The notes under the pieces: generated by a model
What the model was told of the DNA's origin: nothing
Database searches by the model: none
Seen by the model: the letters and a program-made list of their open reading frames with translations, nothing else
Shown here: positions 29,191 through 37,968 of the stretch, piece by piece
Layout of the letters: every line of letters starts with the position of its first letter
How positions within the stretch are numbered: the first letter of the stretch is position 1
Translations under genes and position numbers: made by a program
Virus record (IMG/VR): IMGVR_UViG_3300027969_000084
Location: 1-64,000 of that record
Strand: one strand, 5' to 3'
Source: a virus
DNA: 64,000 nt

Positions 29191-31512
29191 ATGTCAAAAT
29201 CAGAAGATATGCGCAAATTGATTGATCTCGCTAACAATGCCAAGATCATTTCAGAATCATATAGCGATAATGAATCCAGTCCATTCAAGGCATTTTCTTC
29301 TTGGAGCAATATTTCTGAAGCTGGAATGCCATCTTCGGTAATCAAATCTAAAGAAAAAATCAGATACGCTACCGATGAAGAAAATAAGCAAAGATTTGCT
29401 GGTAAGACTTTGGAAGAACTTCGTAGCATGGCGTGGCGTCATGGATACGGAAAAGATAGCAAAGAATATGATAAGTTTCATGATGGTGTAACTGGAGTTC
29501 CTGTAACCGAAGATTCTGCACCATTGAGCATCGAACAATTAGCAACCATCAGCAGTGAGGCATTGAATGATGCATATCACTATGGCCGCAGTAATCCTGG
29601 AAATACTTTTGGATGGCAGGCTAACTTAAAGTCAGCAGAATACGCTAAGAAAATGATTGATCAGGGTGTAACCGATATTGAACAGATTAGCGATGCCATA
29701 CACAAAGGTTGGAATGTTACTGCTCGTGAGTTTGTAAAAAATCCAAACCAATTTGATGATACCGAACAGTTAAAGGCTTCCGGAAAATTAGAATCAAAAT
29801 TAGAACAACGTGGTAAATTGATGAACATTAATTATGCTCAATTACCAGAAGATGAAAAAGAAAAAGACCGCGTAGTTGCTCGTGCATTATTACAAGCATT
29901 AACCGGAGAAGATATTACTGAAGATTTACATAAGTGGTTTAAAGAAAAATGGGTAAGATTTGGGCCAGATGGTAAAATCCGTGGAGATTGCGCCAGAGAG
30001 AAGGGCAGTGAAGGTAAACCAAAATGTTTGCCACAAAGCAAAGCACATAGCATAGGAAAAAAAGCTAGAGCAAGCGCAGCCGCACGGAAGCGCAGAAAAG
30101 ACCCTAATGCAAATGGTACTGGCAAGGCTATTAACGTCAATACCAAGAAGAAAAAATCAAATGAAGGTATGGAGGAAGGCAAAGAAGAACGCTGCATGCA
30201 ATGTGGTATGACTAATTGTAGTTGTGCCATAGGTAAATGCAAATGCAAACCTATTGCCGGATGGATTCCTAACAAAGGTTTTGAAAAAGACGATACAACA
30301 CTCGACGAAAAGTGGAGTGCGAAATATAAGAAAAGCATTAATTGCTCACATCCAAAAGGCTTTAGCCAAAAGGCTCACTGTGCTGGTAAGAAGAAACACA
30401 ATGAAAGCATAGAGATGGAGATGGTATGTGAAGATTGTGGTATGTGCCAAACGCACGGCGATCATACTCATAATTTAGAAGAGGCATGCTGGGAAGGATA
30501 TCACAAAGACGGTATGAAAACCATGTTTGGTAAGAAATATCCTAACTGTGTAAAGAATGGAGGTGTGACGGAAGGCGGTGCCGAAACAAGTTGGTCTAAT
30601 GACACAGATACAATCACACTACAAGATATTTTAGAATTAACCAAGCATATTAAACAAATAAATTTACCAATAAACGATAATCTAAAGAGCAAACTACTTC
30701 ATTGGGAAGGCAACCCAGAAGAAATAGAAAGAGTTAATCAAGTAACAGTGTCTAATCAATTTCCTATTTTAATTATGGTAGATGAGCAAGGTCAAATAGA
30801 CTGGATACTCGATGGCAACCACAGAATACATAAAGCAATACAGTCCCAAGCAAAAACAATACCTGCTAAACTTATTAGACCTAATAATCTCAACGACAAA
30901 GCAAAGAAAATATTTAATATAAAAGAGCAAGATATGACAGAAGAAAAATGTCCAGAGTGTGGCGGACCAATGTATCATGAATCAATGATCAATGAAAAGA
31001 AAGATGCTTGCTACCGTAAAGTAAAGTCACGATATAACAAATGGAGTGCCTACGCTAGTGGCGCATTGGTTCAGTGCCGCAAAAAGGGTGCAAAAAACTG
31101 GGGTAACAAGAGTGAATCTGTAATGGATGAAGAACAACTTGATGAAAAGTGCTGGGATGGTTACAAACAAGCTGGTATGAAAAAGAAGGGTAACAAGATG
31201 GTCCCTAACTGCATACCCGAAGGAACATTGTCTGAAGATGAATATGGTCGCGATCTAGGCGCATTATATCAAAGACATGTTTATGGCGATGATGAAGACG
31301 AAGATGAACAAGAAGATTATTATGACTATGAAGATGAAGATGGCATAGATTTTATGCAATCTGGCAGTGCTCTTCGCGCAGCATCACACGACAATCCTCG
31401 TGACCAGCCTTGCCCAACATGCGATGCTCCAAATAAGTTAACACCAGCCGATGTTGAATTAGGATATCAGTGTGATCATTGCGCAGATAAGTCTGAACGC
31501 GGATACGATTAA
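29191..31512 (+). CDS. Large Cys-rich virion-associated protein, 773 aa
   Basis: N-terminal leader MSKSEDMRKLIDLANNAKII is shared in type with other proteins here. The body joins short modules. WVRFGPDGKIRGDCAREKGS begins a basic segment, followed by CMQCGMTNCSCAIGKCKCKP. INCSHPKGFSQKAHCAGKKK comes next, then two CWxGYxxxGMK...PNC units and DACYRKVKSRYNKWSAYASG. A ParB/Srx-like insert (IDWILDGNHRIHKAIQSQAK) sits near residue 540, and the acidic C-terminus has a CPTC/CDHC zinc knuckle. Similar modules occur in T4-like cyanophage virion proteins. Late-type promoter upstream. Confidence 0.7.
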   Translation: MSKSEDMRKLIDLANNAKIISESYSDNESSPFKAFSSWSNISEAGMPSSVIKSKEKIRYATDEENKQRFAGKTLEELRSMAWRHGYGKDSKEYDKFHDGVTGVPVTEDSAPLSIEQLATISSEALNDAYHYGRSNPGNTFGWQANLKSAEYAKKMIDQGVTDIEQISDAIHKGWNVTAREFVKNPNQFDDTEQLKASGKLESKLEQRGKLMNINYAQLPEDEKEKDRVVARALLQALTGEDITEDLHKWFKEKWVRFGPDGKIRGDCAREKGSEGKPKCLPQSKAHSIGKKARASAAARKRRKDPNANGTGKAINVNTKKKKSNEGMEEGKEERCMQCGMTNCSCAIGKCKCKPIAGWIPNKGFEKDDTTLDEKWSAKYKKSINCSHPKGFSQKAHCAGKKKHNESIEMEMVCEDCGMCQTHGDHTHNLEEACWEGYHKDGMKTMFGKKYPNCVKNGGVTEGGAETSWSNDTDTITLQDILELTKHIKQINLPINDNLKSKLLHWEGNPEEIERVNQVTVSNQFPILIMVDEQGQIDWILDGNHRIHKAIQSQAKTIPAKLIRPNNLNDKAKKIFNIKEQDMTEEKCPECGGPMYHESMINEKKDACYRKVKSRYNKWSAYASGALVQCRKKGAKNWGNKSESVMDEEQLDEKCWDGYKQAGMKKKGNKMVPNCIPEGTLSEDEYGRDLGALYQRHVYGDDEDEDEQEDYYDYEDEDGIDFMQSGSALRAASHDNPRDQPCPTCDAPNKLTPADVELGYQCDHCADKSERGYD

Positions 31513-31517
31513 TTTTA

Positions 31518-32003
31518 ATGCGCTATTCCGAGATAGTTTCTGAAGTTAAAACAATTCAGCATGATCAACGCGATGATGATGAATTGTTTGATACTATGTT
31601 AAGATATTTTAAGCGTTTGCAAAACAAACTAGAACAAGTCGATACCATTGATGGGTTATCGCTGCTACGCGGAACATACGGTTATTCATATATATATTTC
31701 TTTGTAGATAATGGTGATCCTATTGGATTCTCAATGGTCGATAGAAGAAATCAAGACAAAAATACTTTTATGGTTTCTATTATATTTTTAACGAAGCCTT
31801 ACAGAAAATCTGGTATCGGATTAAAGTTCTATCAATATCTTCTAGAGAATTACACCCTTATTTCCGATACACGCCAAACTGTTGCCGCACAATCATTGTG
31901 GAAAAAATTAGGTTCTATGCCAGAATATTCTATGAAAGAAGTTGACGGTAGATATGTGGTTAGTAAAAACAACCAAGATACAAACAATAAAGGCACCCAA
32001 TGA
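31518..32003 (+). CDS. GNAT-like acetyltransferase with leader, 161 aa
   Basis: Starts MRYSEIVSEVKTIQHD, a capsid-targeting-like leader. IIFLTKPYRKSGIGLKFYQY (about residues 97-116) carries the R/KxxGxG loop of GNAT enzymes, after strands YIYFFVDNGDPIGFSMVD. The C-terminus is Asn/Gln-rich. Follows the 773-aa gene by 5 nt. With the protein at 11640 it makes two GNAT-like leader-bearing proteins. Confidence 0.65.
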   Translation: MRYSEIVSEVKTIQHDQRDDDELFDTMLRYFKRLQNKLEQVDTIDGLSLLRGTYGYSYIYFFVDNGDPIGFSMVDRRNQDKNTFMVSIIFLTKPYRKSGIGLKFYQYLLENYTLISDTRQTVAAQSLWKKLGSMPEYSMKEVDGRYVVSKNNQDTNNKGTQ

Positions 32004-32803
32004 GTTCATCTGAAAATATGAGAAAATATATTAATATCCTTAAAGAAGCGCAAGTCTTTGATTGGGACGAACAGAAAAAAAATATTATAGAACTTATAAC
32101 AAATAAATTAAGTGATCCTAGTTATACTGGCTCAAAAGGAGTATATTCGCCATTTTATTCCATCATTACTAATTCTAATCTATCAGGCGGAACAAGCGAA
32201 AACGCTGGATTTTCAGATGAGGCAAGAAAATCGTGGAGAGACTATTTCACCGCATCGCCATTCCATCATGATAACGGTGGCCCGTGGTCACAAATATCAA
32301 TAAACTCTAATTTAGAGAAAAAATCAAAGTCGGACGGGCGGACTTATAACTATTACATAGCGGTCGCTCAAGATAAGGCCAACGTACAAAACTTCCTCAA
32401 TGGGCAAAATTTACTATGGCAAATCATGAAGAAATTAAGTGATGAAAAGCAATCTCCTATCGCTTACAAGACCCATAGACATCTTGATAACTTTATGAAG
32501 CACAATGATAGCCTCAAGGTATATTACTATGACCATACTTTAATTGATGATGTAAAACAAGCAGTAAATGAATGGCTGACTAAAGCAAATATAAAGACCG
32601 AAGCACGAACGCACGATCATGGCGTTGATGTAGAGGGAGATGATGGCGGATCATACGGGGAATTATTAGCTAATCATGTAACCAAAGTATTATTTAATAC
32701 TATTGATAAAAATGGTAAAAAATATACGCCTGAACAATATTACGAATGGATCAAGACGCACATGGATACAATAATACGCCAAGTCAAAGTTGGAAGAACA
32801 TAG
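32000..32803 (+). CDS. Leader-bearing protein with effector-like core, 267 aa
   Basis: Starts MSSSENMRKYINILKEAQVF, the second leader type in this window. The core (NYYIAVAQDKANVQNFLNG, KTHRHLDNFMKHNDSLKVYY, YDHTLIDDVKQAVNEWLTKA, TEARTHDHGVDVEGDDG) weakly recalls bacterial type III effectors of the HopA1 or phosphothreonine-lyase type, which share a strand-rich HxxV-like layout. That resemblance is uncertain. It overlaps the GNAT gene by 4 nt, so the two may be delivered together. Confidence 0.5.
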   Translation: MSSSENMRKYINILKEAQVFDWDEQKKNIIELITNKLSDPSYTGSKGVYSPFYSIITNSNLSGGTSENAGFSDEARKSWRDYFTASPFHHDNGGPWSQISINSNLEKKSKSDGRTYNYYIAVAQDKANVQNFLNGQNLLWQIMKKLSDEKQSPIAYKTHRHLDNFMKHNDSLKVYYYDHTLIDDVKQAVNEWLTKANIKTEARTHDHGVDVEGDDGGSYGELLANHVTKVLFNTIDKNGKKYTPEQYYEWIKTHMDTIIRQVKVGRT

Positions 32804-32882
32804 TAGTAAAATATTTCCTTGCGTGATTAGTTAAATTGATGTATTGATTTTTCTTGGGATTGTCTTTTTTAGGATAATTGAT

Positions 32883-33218
32883 ATGGGATATCTGTATAGC
32901 AACGCTTGTCGAGGTTCTAACGAGAACAAAGTAGAATTGAATCTTGATAACATAACCTTTTCAGATTTATGCAGCAAATACGACGAACTTAAGAAATGGT
33001 GCAAAGAAAATGTATCTGGTGGTTTTTACGTTTCTATAGATTTGGAAGAGGAGTCGCGTGCATTCTTCGAGTCGTCCATCTTCAAGCAAACCAGCCTTGG
33101 TTGGAAGAATGCTAAAGACATGAAAAAGGCGTTAAAATACCACATGCTTGATGTAAATATTGTCGTTTATTTTATCAATCCGGATTCGGCTCTTTTGTTC
33201 AAACTAGCATTCGGATAA
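32883..33218 (+). CDS. FKLRWG-family small protein, 111 aa
   Basis: Starts MGYLYSNACRGSNENKVELN; the longer reading begins with a weak codon. LKKWCKENVSGGFYVSIDLE matches the member at 27103. Ends VVYFINPDSALLFKLAFG. Confidence 0.75.
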   Translation: MGYLYSNACRGSNENKVELNLDNITFSDLCSKYDELKKWCKENVSGGFYVSIDLEEESRAFFESSIFKQTSLGWKNAKDMKKALKYHMLDVNIVVYFINPDSALLFKLAFG

Positions 33219-33222
33219 GAAT

Positions 33223-33429
33223 ATGACGGATGATATGAGATGGATTCCTCATGGAAATTTGAAAACAAAAAGTGTATTTCTTAAGATAGGCGATGGGTTT
33301 GAAGACTTCATTCAAGAATCTTTGACGTGGTGTGAACAAAATAATTTGACCTATTGGCGGTCAAGTTATGATATTATTCATTTTACCAAAGATATTGATC
33401 GAATAGCATTTTTATTGCGATTTGGTTGA
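33223..33429 (+). CDS. FKLRWG-family small protein, 68 aa
   Basis: Compact member: EDFIQESLTWCEQNNLTYWR, then IHFTKDIDRIAFLLRFG. Four nt separate it from the previous gene. Confidence 0.75.
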   Translation: MTDDMRWIPHGNLKTKSVFLKIGDGFEDFIQESLTWCEQNNLTYWRSSYDIIHFTKDIDRIAFLLRFG

Positions 33430-33446
33430 CCGTTTAATCCATAAAG

Positions 33447-33474
33447 TTGACAATTAAAGATAATTTGTTATTAT
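33447..33474 (+). promoter_or_regulatory. Promoter, TTGACA-N16-TATTAT
   Basis: Closely related to the promoter at 13231-13258 over the whole element. Confidence 0.75.
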
Positions 33475-33500
33475 CTGATTGACGATTTATGGAGGGCGTA

Positions 33501-34352
33501 ATGCTAAATTGTAGAACATGTGGTGACTATACAATCGATTATAATGCGTATTGCCCTGCTTGCATTCGAAACGAAAAAGTAGCACATGATAATTGGCGGA
33601 CTTCGCAAATTCCACATTGCCATCGATATGGTTATAATATGGATACTGGCGCAGCCAATTATTATTTCCAACTCAAAGAAGATGGAAGCCTATCATGGTC
33701 ATGTTCGCCATATGGTAGCTACGCTGAATCTCCCCTGAATGATTTGGTTTGTAATGGCTTTTTTGAAAAAATGCGTGAGTATAGTTTCTCAGGAGCAACT
33801 TTTCAATATATGCTAGATAGTGCATATAATGCTGGTAGTAATCCTAAACTCCATAATGGTTTTAATATCCCACACGTCAGCAATGGTTTTACTTTTAGAT
33901 TTGATGCCAGCAATCCAAATGTTAGTTTTCATATCAACGAGAATGGCCAAGTTGCTTTTCGGAGGAATAATGTGTTCTCTGATAAAAGGATTATGGACAA
34001 GTTTGATGCAGGGGTATGGGCATACATCGCCGCAAATAGCGAAAATATTAAGACTAGAATTCATCAAAACGAAATAGCACAACAAGAATATGAAATTGAT
34101 CAGCAAAAACGTAGCGGGCAATATAATTTGCAGACAGCCGTTTTGCTTCCATATTTTTTGATAACATCAATTATTGCCGTTTCCATGTTTGGTGGTGGTA
34201 AGATTGGTCTTGTATTTTCTACAGTATTTTGTATCACAAGTGCTGTTGCAAACTTAAGTGAGCGAAATCATCCAATAAAAATGCACACCTTTTTATTGAT
34301 AACTCTTGGTTTGGTTAATATGCTTGTCACGTCTATATTAAAATTGTGGTGA
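33501..34352 (+). CDS. Zinc-ribbon membrane protein, 283 aa
   Basis: Starts MLNCRTCGDYTIDYNAYCPA after GGAGG; the CxxC...CxxC pair (CRTC, CPAC) indicates an N-terminal zinc ribbon. Ends with two hydrophobic spans (LLPYFLITSIIAVSMFGGGK; FLLITLGLVNMLVTSILKLW). The middle is aromatic and Asn-rich. Membrane-anchored with a probable cytoplasmic zinc ribbon; function unknown. Confidence 0.65.
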   Translation: MLNCRTCGDYTIDYNAYCPACIRNEKVAHDNWRTSQIPHCHRYGYNMDTGAANYYFQLKEDGSLSWSCSPYGSYAESPLNDLVCNGFFEKMREYSFSGATFQYMLDSAYNAGSNPKLHNGFNIPHVSNGFTFRFDASNPNVSFHINENGQVAFRRNNVFSDKRIMDKFDAGVWAYIAANSENIKTRIHQNEIAQQEYEIDQQKRSGQYNLQTAVLLPYFLITSIIAVSMFGGGKIGLVFSTVFCITSAVANLSERNHPIKMHTFLLITLGLVNMLVTSILKLW

Positions 34353-34359
34353 TTTTAAA

Positions 34360-34388
34360 TTGTTTTGGTCATACAGTTATTATATAAT
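34360..34388 (+). promoter_or_regulatory. Promoter, TTGTTT-N17-TATAAT
   Basis: Perfect -10, weak -35, 7 bp before the ATG at 34395, so the transcript would have almost no leader. Confidence 0.5.
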
Positions 34389-34394
34389 TAATTC

Positions 34395-34742
34395 ATGATT
34401 AATTCAATTACCAGAGAAGTTACGCAAATAGAACTATCCATAGATGGAGTAGTGAGCTATATTGATGATTCGGAATGGTTAAATTATCTTGAACTAAATC
34501 TACCATATATCGTTACTATTCCTAAAGAAGATCGATATGTATATGATACCGTTGCAAAAAGTTATTGCTATGACTATGATGATATCGATGATTGGATAGT
34601 AGATAACCTCGTTGGTACATGGCATAGCAACGTGCGAGAATATAGATTTTGTGATCAAAATGATGCACTATACTTCAAGTTATTTTGGGGTGGTGTCCGA
34701 CCAGACTATTCACCGAATAAACCTATTAGGCACAGAATATGA
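34395..34742 (+). CDS. FKLRWG-family small protein, 115 aa
   Basis: Contains IDDWIVDNLVGTWHSNVREY and YRFCDQNDALYFKLFWGG, with a 13-residue extension after the motif. The ATG of the next gene overlaps its stop. Confidence 0.8.
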   Translation: MINSITREVTQIELSIDGVVSYIDDSEWLNYLELNLPYIVTIPKEDRYVYDTVAKSYCYDYDDIDDWIVDNLVGTWHSNVREYRFCDQNDALYFKLFWGGVRPDYSPNKPIRHRI

Positions 34743-34936
34743 TGAACGATTGGCATACCATTAGTATTTTTTGTCCAGAAGAGCTAGATAAGCCATATAG
34801 TGGCTGGAAACCTTGCATCGTCTGGTGTAAACAACAATTTGGCGAACGAGGCTCAAATTGGATTTATATTGGAGAAGGTGTATTCTCATTTGAGAACGAA
34901 GAAGATTTGATTCTATTCAAGTTGCGTTGGGGATAA
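34742..34936 (+). CDS. FKLRWG-family small protein, 64 aa
   Basis: Starts MNDWHTISIFCPEELDKPYS at a TGATG overlap and ends FSFENEEDLILFKLRWG. One of the shortest members, and therefore useful for defining the minimal fold. Confidence 0.8.
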   Translation: MNDWHTISIFCPEELDKPYSGWKPCIVWCKQQFGERGSNWIYIGEGVFSFENEEDLILFKLRWG

Positions 34937-34955
34937 TATTTTGAGGGAATTACTG

Positions 34956-35132
34956 ATGAAGCATGATTTCAAAACGTGGTCTAATCGAAATACGATTATT
35001 CGTGATCTGGAAAAACAATCCCGCGATGCTGAATGGATTGGAAATATGGATGAATCAAATCGATTGGATGAAATCATCCTTATTGAGAAGAAACTTCTAA
35101 TAACGGACGGAGAGCTTGTCGTCCCGTTCTGA
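34956..35132 (+). CDS. Small hypothetical protein, 58 aa
   Basis: Starts MKHDFKTWSNRNTIIRDLEK after GAGGGA. Helical and charged; ends LLITDGELVVPF. No family recognised. The longer TTG reading is less likely. Confidence 0.6.
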   Translation: MKHDFKTWSNRNTIIRDLEKQSRDAEWIGNMDESNRLDEIILIEKKLLITDGELVVPF

Positions 35133-35232
35133 CGCCATTGTTCGTAACAGAGGTGTTGGTATATAATTTTTGGTAGAAGCCACCAGAGAGGCTCTGTGTA
35201 GCTTTAATAGCCATTTAAAACGTATATTGAAA
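35133..35232. other. Short intergenic region with hairpin
   Basis: Between convergent genes. Contains a CAGAG-AGG-CTCTG hairpin (near 35186-35198) and a GTATATAATTTTT segment. It might be a weak terminator; no gene is visible. Confidence 0.4.
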
Positions 35233-35649
35233 TCATTTACCTAGAATATATTCTTCAATCTTAGCTTTGCCTTTAAACACAAAGTTTCCGGCATCTGAAT
35301 TGACTTTCAGAAAATCCCAAGCACCATATTTTTGACGTTTTTTGTATAATAGCCGCGTAGCTGTTAAGACATTTTTAATAGTCAACGCAGATACTTGTGC
35401 TTCTAATTTTCCATCAATCTTTTTTGTTGATATGGCAACCCATCCAGCATCATCTAATATTTTTTTTTCGTCAATCTTTTCGGTAACTTCAATTAATTCA
35501 CCATCTTTGATGATAAGTCCCAAGTTAACCAATCCAAACTTTTCTGGATGTTCTTTTGCATAATCATAGTGCATCTTTGCCGATGAAACGTTTTCAAACA
35601 TCTTAGTGTTAACGTTCACCCATGCCTTGTATGTGTTAAAATCATTCAT
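35233..35649 (-). CDS. Hypothetical protein, 138 aa
   Basis: Starts MNDFNTYKAWVNVNTKMFEN after GGAGG. Alternating strands and helices (FGLVNLGLIIKDGELIEVTE) and a Lys-rich second half (RLLYKKRQKYGAWDFLKVNS). No family recognised. Own promoter at 35690-35717. Confidence 0.7.
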   Translation of the reverse strand: MNDFNTYKAWVNVNTKMFENVSSAKMHYDYAKEHPEKFGLVNLGLIIKDGELIEVTEKIDEKKILDDAGWVAISTKKIDGKLEAQVSALTIKNVLTATRLLYKKRQKYGAWDFLKVNSDAGNFVFKGKAKIEEYILGK

Positions 35650-35689
35650 TTTTCTGACCTCCAACGAGCGGCCACTTCTTGGCATTATA

Positions 35690-35717
35690 ATGATAGTTTA
35701 ATTTCAATAAAAGTCAA
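35690..35717 (-). promoter_or_regulatory. Promoter, TTGACT-N16-TATCAT
   Basis: Minus-strand promoter; a TATAAT four bases further downstream is an alternative -10. Confidence 0.55.
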
Positions 35718-35779
35718 TAGGAAATTAACTAAATCATATATATTTATAATTTAAAGTCATTATTTAAGAGTGGAATGTC

Positions 35780-36250
35780 CTATACGTTTGCTGGCGTATA
35801 ATACGGCGTCTCCACCAACTGTATCATTATGTCATTGGAAATAAATTCATCATAATCGGCCAAGTATCCATCAGAAACAATGATATTGATTGAGTTTTTA
35901 TATGATGAATTACATTTTTGTCTACTTTTTATAAAATCAAGAATTGGAATAAGTAGTGATCCACCCCCGCAATTATATGCCATGCTATAAAGAGTATGTT
36001 CAAGGTTTTCGTGCTTAATATCAACTTTCTCATGTGCGAGTTCTGTATCAAATTGCAAAATATTAATTACACCAGAAAATCCAATAGCTGCAAGCGCATT
36101 GCTAATATTCCTTCCAGATGCCATAACTAATGGAATATGTATGGAACCAGACACATCAATAAGAAGATTAACATTATCAAATTTCTTAGGAAATAACATA
36201 AGCAATTGAAGACAAATATCAGATTTGCGCTGTAATTCAATTATTTGCAT
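35780..36250 (-). CDS. VWA-like (DUF2201-type) protein, 156 aa
   Basis: Von Willebrand A fold with an intact metal-adhesion DxSxS: NVNLLIDVSGSIHIPLVMAS (about residues 27-46). It is followed by GVINILQFDTELAHEKVDIK, a Gly-rich NCGGGSLLIPILDFIKS and NSINIIVSDGYLADYDEFIS. The domain order matches the VWA-like region of DUF2201 proteins, but the N-terminal metallopeptidase-like half of that family is absent. Partner unknown; no MoxR ATPase is seen in the window. Confidence 0.75.
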   Translation of the reverse strand: MQIIELQRKSDICLQLLMLFPKKFDNVNLLIDVSGSIHIPLVMASGRNISNALAAIGFSGVINILQFDTELAHEKVDIKHENLEHTLYSMAYNCGGGSLLIPILDFIKSRQKCNSSYKNSINIIVSDGYLADYDEFISNDIMIQLVETPYYTPANV

Positions 36251-36319
36251 TTTTTTATTCCTTTTTTTTGATAATTGTTATTGTGTCATATTTTATAAAC
36301 AAGTCAATCATACTTTTTG

Positions 36320-36327
36320 TATAAATA
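36320..36327 (+). promoter_or_regulatory. T4-type late promoter TATAAATA
   Basis: Exact octamer 19 bp before the start at 36347; a GGGAG ribosome site lies between. Confidence 0.65.
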
Positions 36328-36346
36328 TTAAAAACGGGAGATTACT

Positions 36347-37048
36347 ATGTCTAATATGCGCACTCTAATTAATTTGACTGAAAGCTTTGTTGATGCCGAA
36401 GAAGGCGAAATGGCCAAGGGTCAGATGAAAGTCATGTGCCATAATATTAAAGAACTAAATGATATGATTGAAGACGAAGATGATCTTCCAGAATGGGTTC
36501 AAAACAAACTAACCGTTGCTAACGATTATATTAATACTGTTAAAAATTATATGTTGGGTCAAGATCATGACTTAGATGAAGCAGCAGGCGATGATGAATT
36601 AATTTCGGCATTTCTTGCAAAAAAGAAAGCAAAAGTTGTTGAACCTGGAACTGCTTATGGCGCGAACCCCAAGGCCGATGCTGTGGACAAGTATGCGGCT
36701 AGAACGGCTCGCTATGCCGCTATGGACGCCGCTGACGAGGCTCGTGCGGCTAAGGCCAAGGCTAAGGCAGAGGCTAAAAGGATAGCCCGAAATCGGGCAG
36801 AATCGCTTAAATTATACCCAGAGACCGCCCCGCAGCGAAAATTATATTTTGATTATCTTGACGAGTTAAAAGCACTCAGAAATGGATCGCTCCGTGTCTC
36901 TGACGCCAAGATTGTAACGGACCCTGAAACCTACGTTAAGCTGAAAGACTTCTTCGTTTCCCCAGAAAGTGAACACCTTTGGTCTGATGATCTAGAAGAC
37001 ATTAAGCGCATAATTTCTTCTGGATCATACCCAATATTCTATAATTAA
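36347..37048 (+). CDS. Virion-associated conserved protein with leader, 233 aa
   Basis: Starts MSNMRTLINLTESFVDAEEG; the LTE is a plausible cleavage site of a T4-type prohead protease. EGEMAKGQMKVMCHNIKELN and LPEWVQNKLTVANDYINTVK form a module seen in T4-like phage proteins. A long Ala/Lys-rich helix follows (AADEARAAKAKAKAEAKRIA). The middle is visibly more GC-rich than its surroundings, suggesting an inserted or slippage-expanded segment. Confidence 0.7.
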   Translation: MSNMRTLINLTESFVDAEEGEMAKGQMKVMCHNIKELNDMIEDEDDLPEWVQNKLTVANDYINTVKNYMLGQDHDLDEAAGDDELISAFLAKKKAKVVEPGTAYGANPKADAVDKYAARTARYAAMDAADEARAAKAKAKAEAKRIARNRAESLKLYPETAPQRKLYFDYLDELKALRNGSLRVSDAKIVTDPETYVKLKDFFVSPESEHLWSDDLEDIKRIISSGSYPIFYN

Positions 37049-37287
37049 CCCCAACGCAGCATGCACATAACGTATGCGTCATTATCTTTAAATATTATAG
37101 CACCATTGGGATATTTTGCACAGTCATCAATGAACTTAACGTTGCCTAATTTTTTAAGTTCTGTATTTATGGATTCAACGGAAAATCCCATATTATTCAT
37201 AGGATATTCTGTTGCCATATGATCAATCATTTTTTTCCACCAATCGGGGCACCTACTAAGATATTCTTCCAACTCCACAGTATGCAT
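37045..37287 (-). CDS. FKLRWG-family small protein, 80 aa
   Basis: Leftward member: DWWKKMIDHMATEYPMNNMG helix, then AIIFKDNDAYVMCMLRWG. Convergent with the preceding gene (4-nt overlap). Confidence 0.7.
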   Translation of the reverse strand: MHTVELEEYLSRCPDWWKKMIDHMATEYPMNNMGFSVESINTELKKLGNVKFIDDCAKYPNGAIIFKDNDAYVMCMLRWG

Positions 37288-37337
37288 AAGAAGGTCTCAT
37301 ATTAATTTCACTGATAATAGAACATTTAATAGTATTG

Positions 37338-37889
37338 TCAAGATTTCTTTATGACAGTTGCCATGCGCATTGACGGATGAAGAGGAATAACATGACTCCC
37401 GCCAGTTAGTTTAGGAAAAAGAAACTCATCAATTTTCTTCTGTAATCCAGATAGAACTTGATCATATGGCGCGTTTGGTTCTAATCCTAATTCTATGGCC
37501 CAATTCAATCTAACAGAAAACTTATGACTATTCGTCGAAATACCATTTTTCATTTCTTGACGAATGGCCTCTTTAGCCGAAGAAAGAGATTTCAAATCTT
37601 CATTTTCTGGTTTCGGAGATAATTCTGGAAATATTTTTTGATCCATTTTGGCTTTTATAACTCGCAAAACCTGTTCAGGAGTTGCCGTTGGTCTTAATCC
37701 AAGCCTATACGCCCATTTTTTTGCTAATGCTGGGTTATCTGGTATGTCTTTGTGCAATGATGATAATTGAGAATATGGAATGTCTTCATTAATTATTCCC
37801 CATGATGCAAAAGCAAAAAATGGATTGGACACAACTTCATCTAAGTTGATCATCTCCATTATCTTTTTCATATCACCAGTTCTAGACAT
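37338..37889 (-). CDS. Leader-bearing repeat protein, 183 aa
   Basis: Starts MSRTGDMKKIMEMINLDEVV, then NPFFAFASWGIINED. The leader has the same layout as that of the 773-aa protein (FKAFSSWSNISEAG). Two related modules follow: YRLGLRPTATPEQVLRVIKA and IELGLEPNAPYDQVLSGLQK, each ending in a [FL]FPxL. A start at 37904 next to TAAATA is possible; GGAG favours 37889. Virion association is inferred. Confidence 0.65.
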   Translation of the reverse strand: MSRTGDMKKIMEMINLDEVVSNPFFAFASWGIINEDIPYSQLSSLHKDIPDNPALAKKWAYRLGLRPTATPEQVLRVIKAKMDQKIFPELSPKPENEDLKSLSSAKEAIRQEMKNGISTNSHKFSVRLNWAIELGLEPNAPYDQVLSGLQKKIDEFLFPKLTGGSHVIPLHPSMRMATVIKKS

Positions 37890-37968
37890 TTTTTCTCCAG
37901 TCATTAATATTTAGTTAATGACGGATTAATTCATAAATAAATGATATGCATATTCTGGGAGTTATTTT

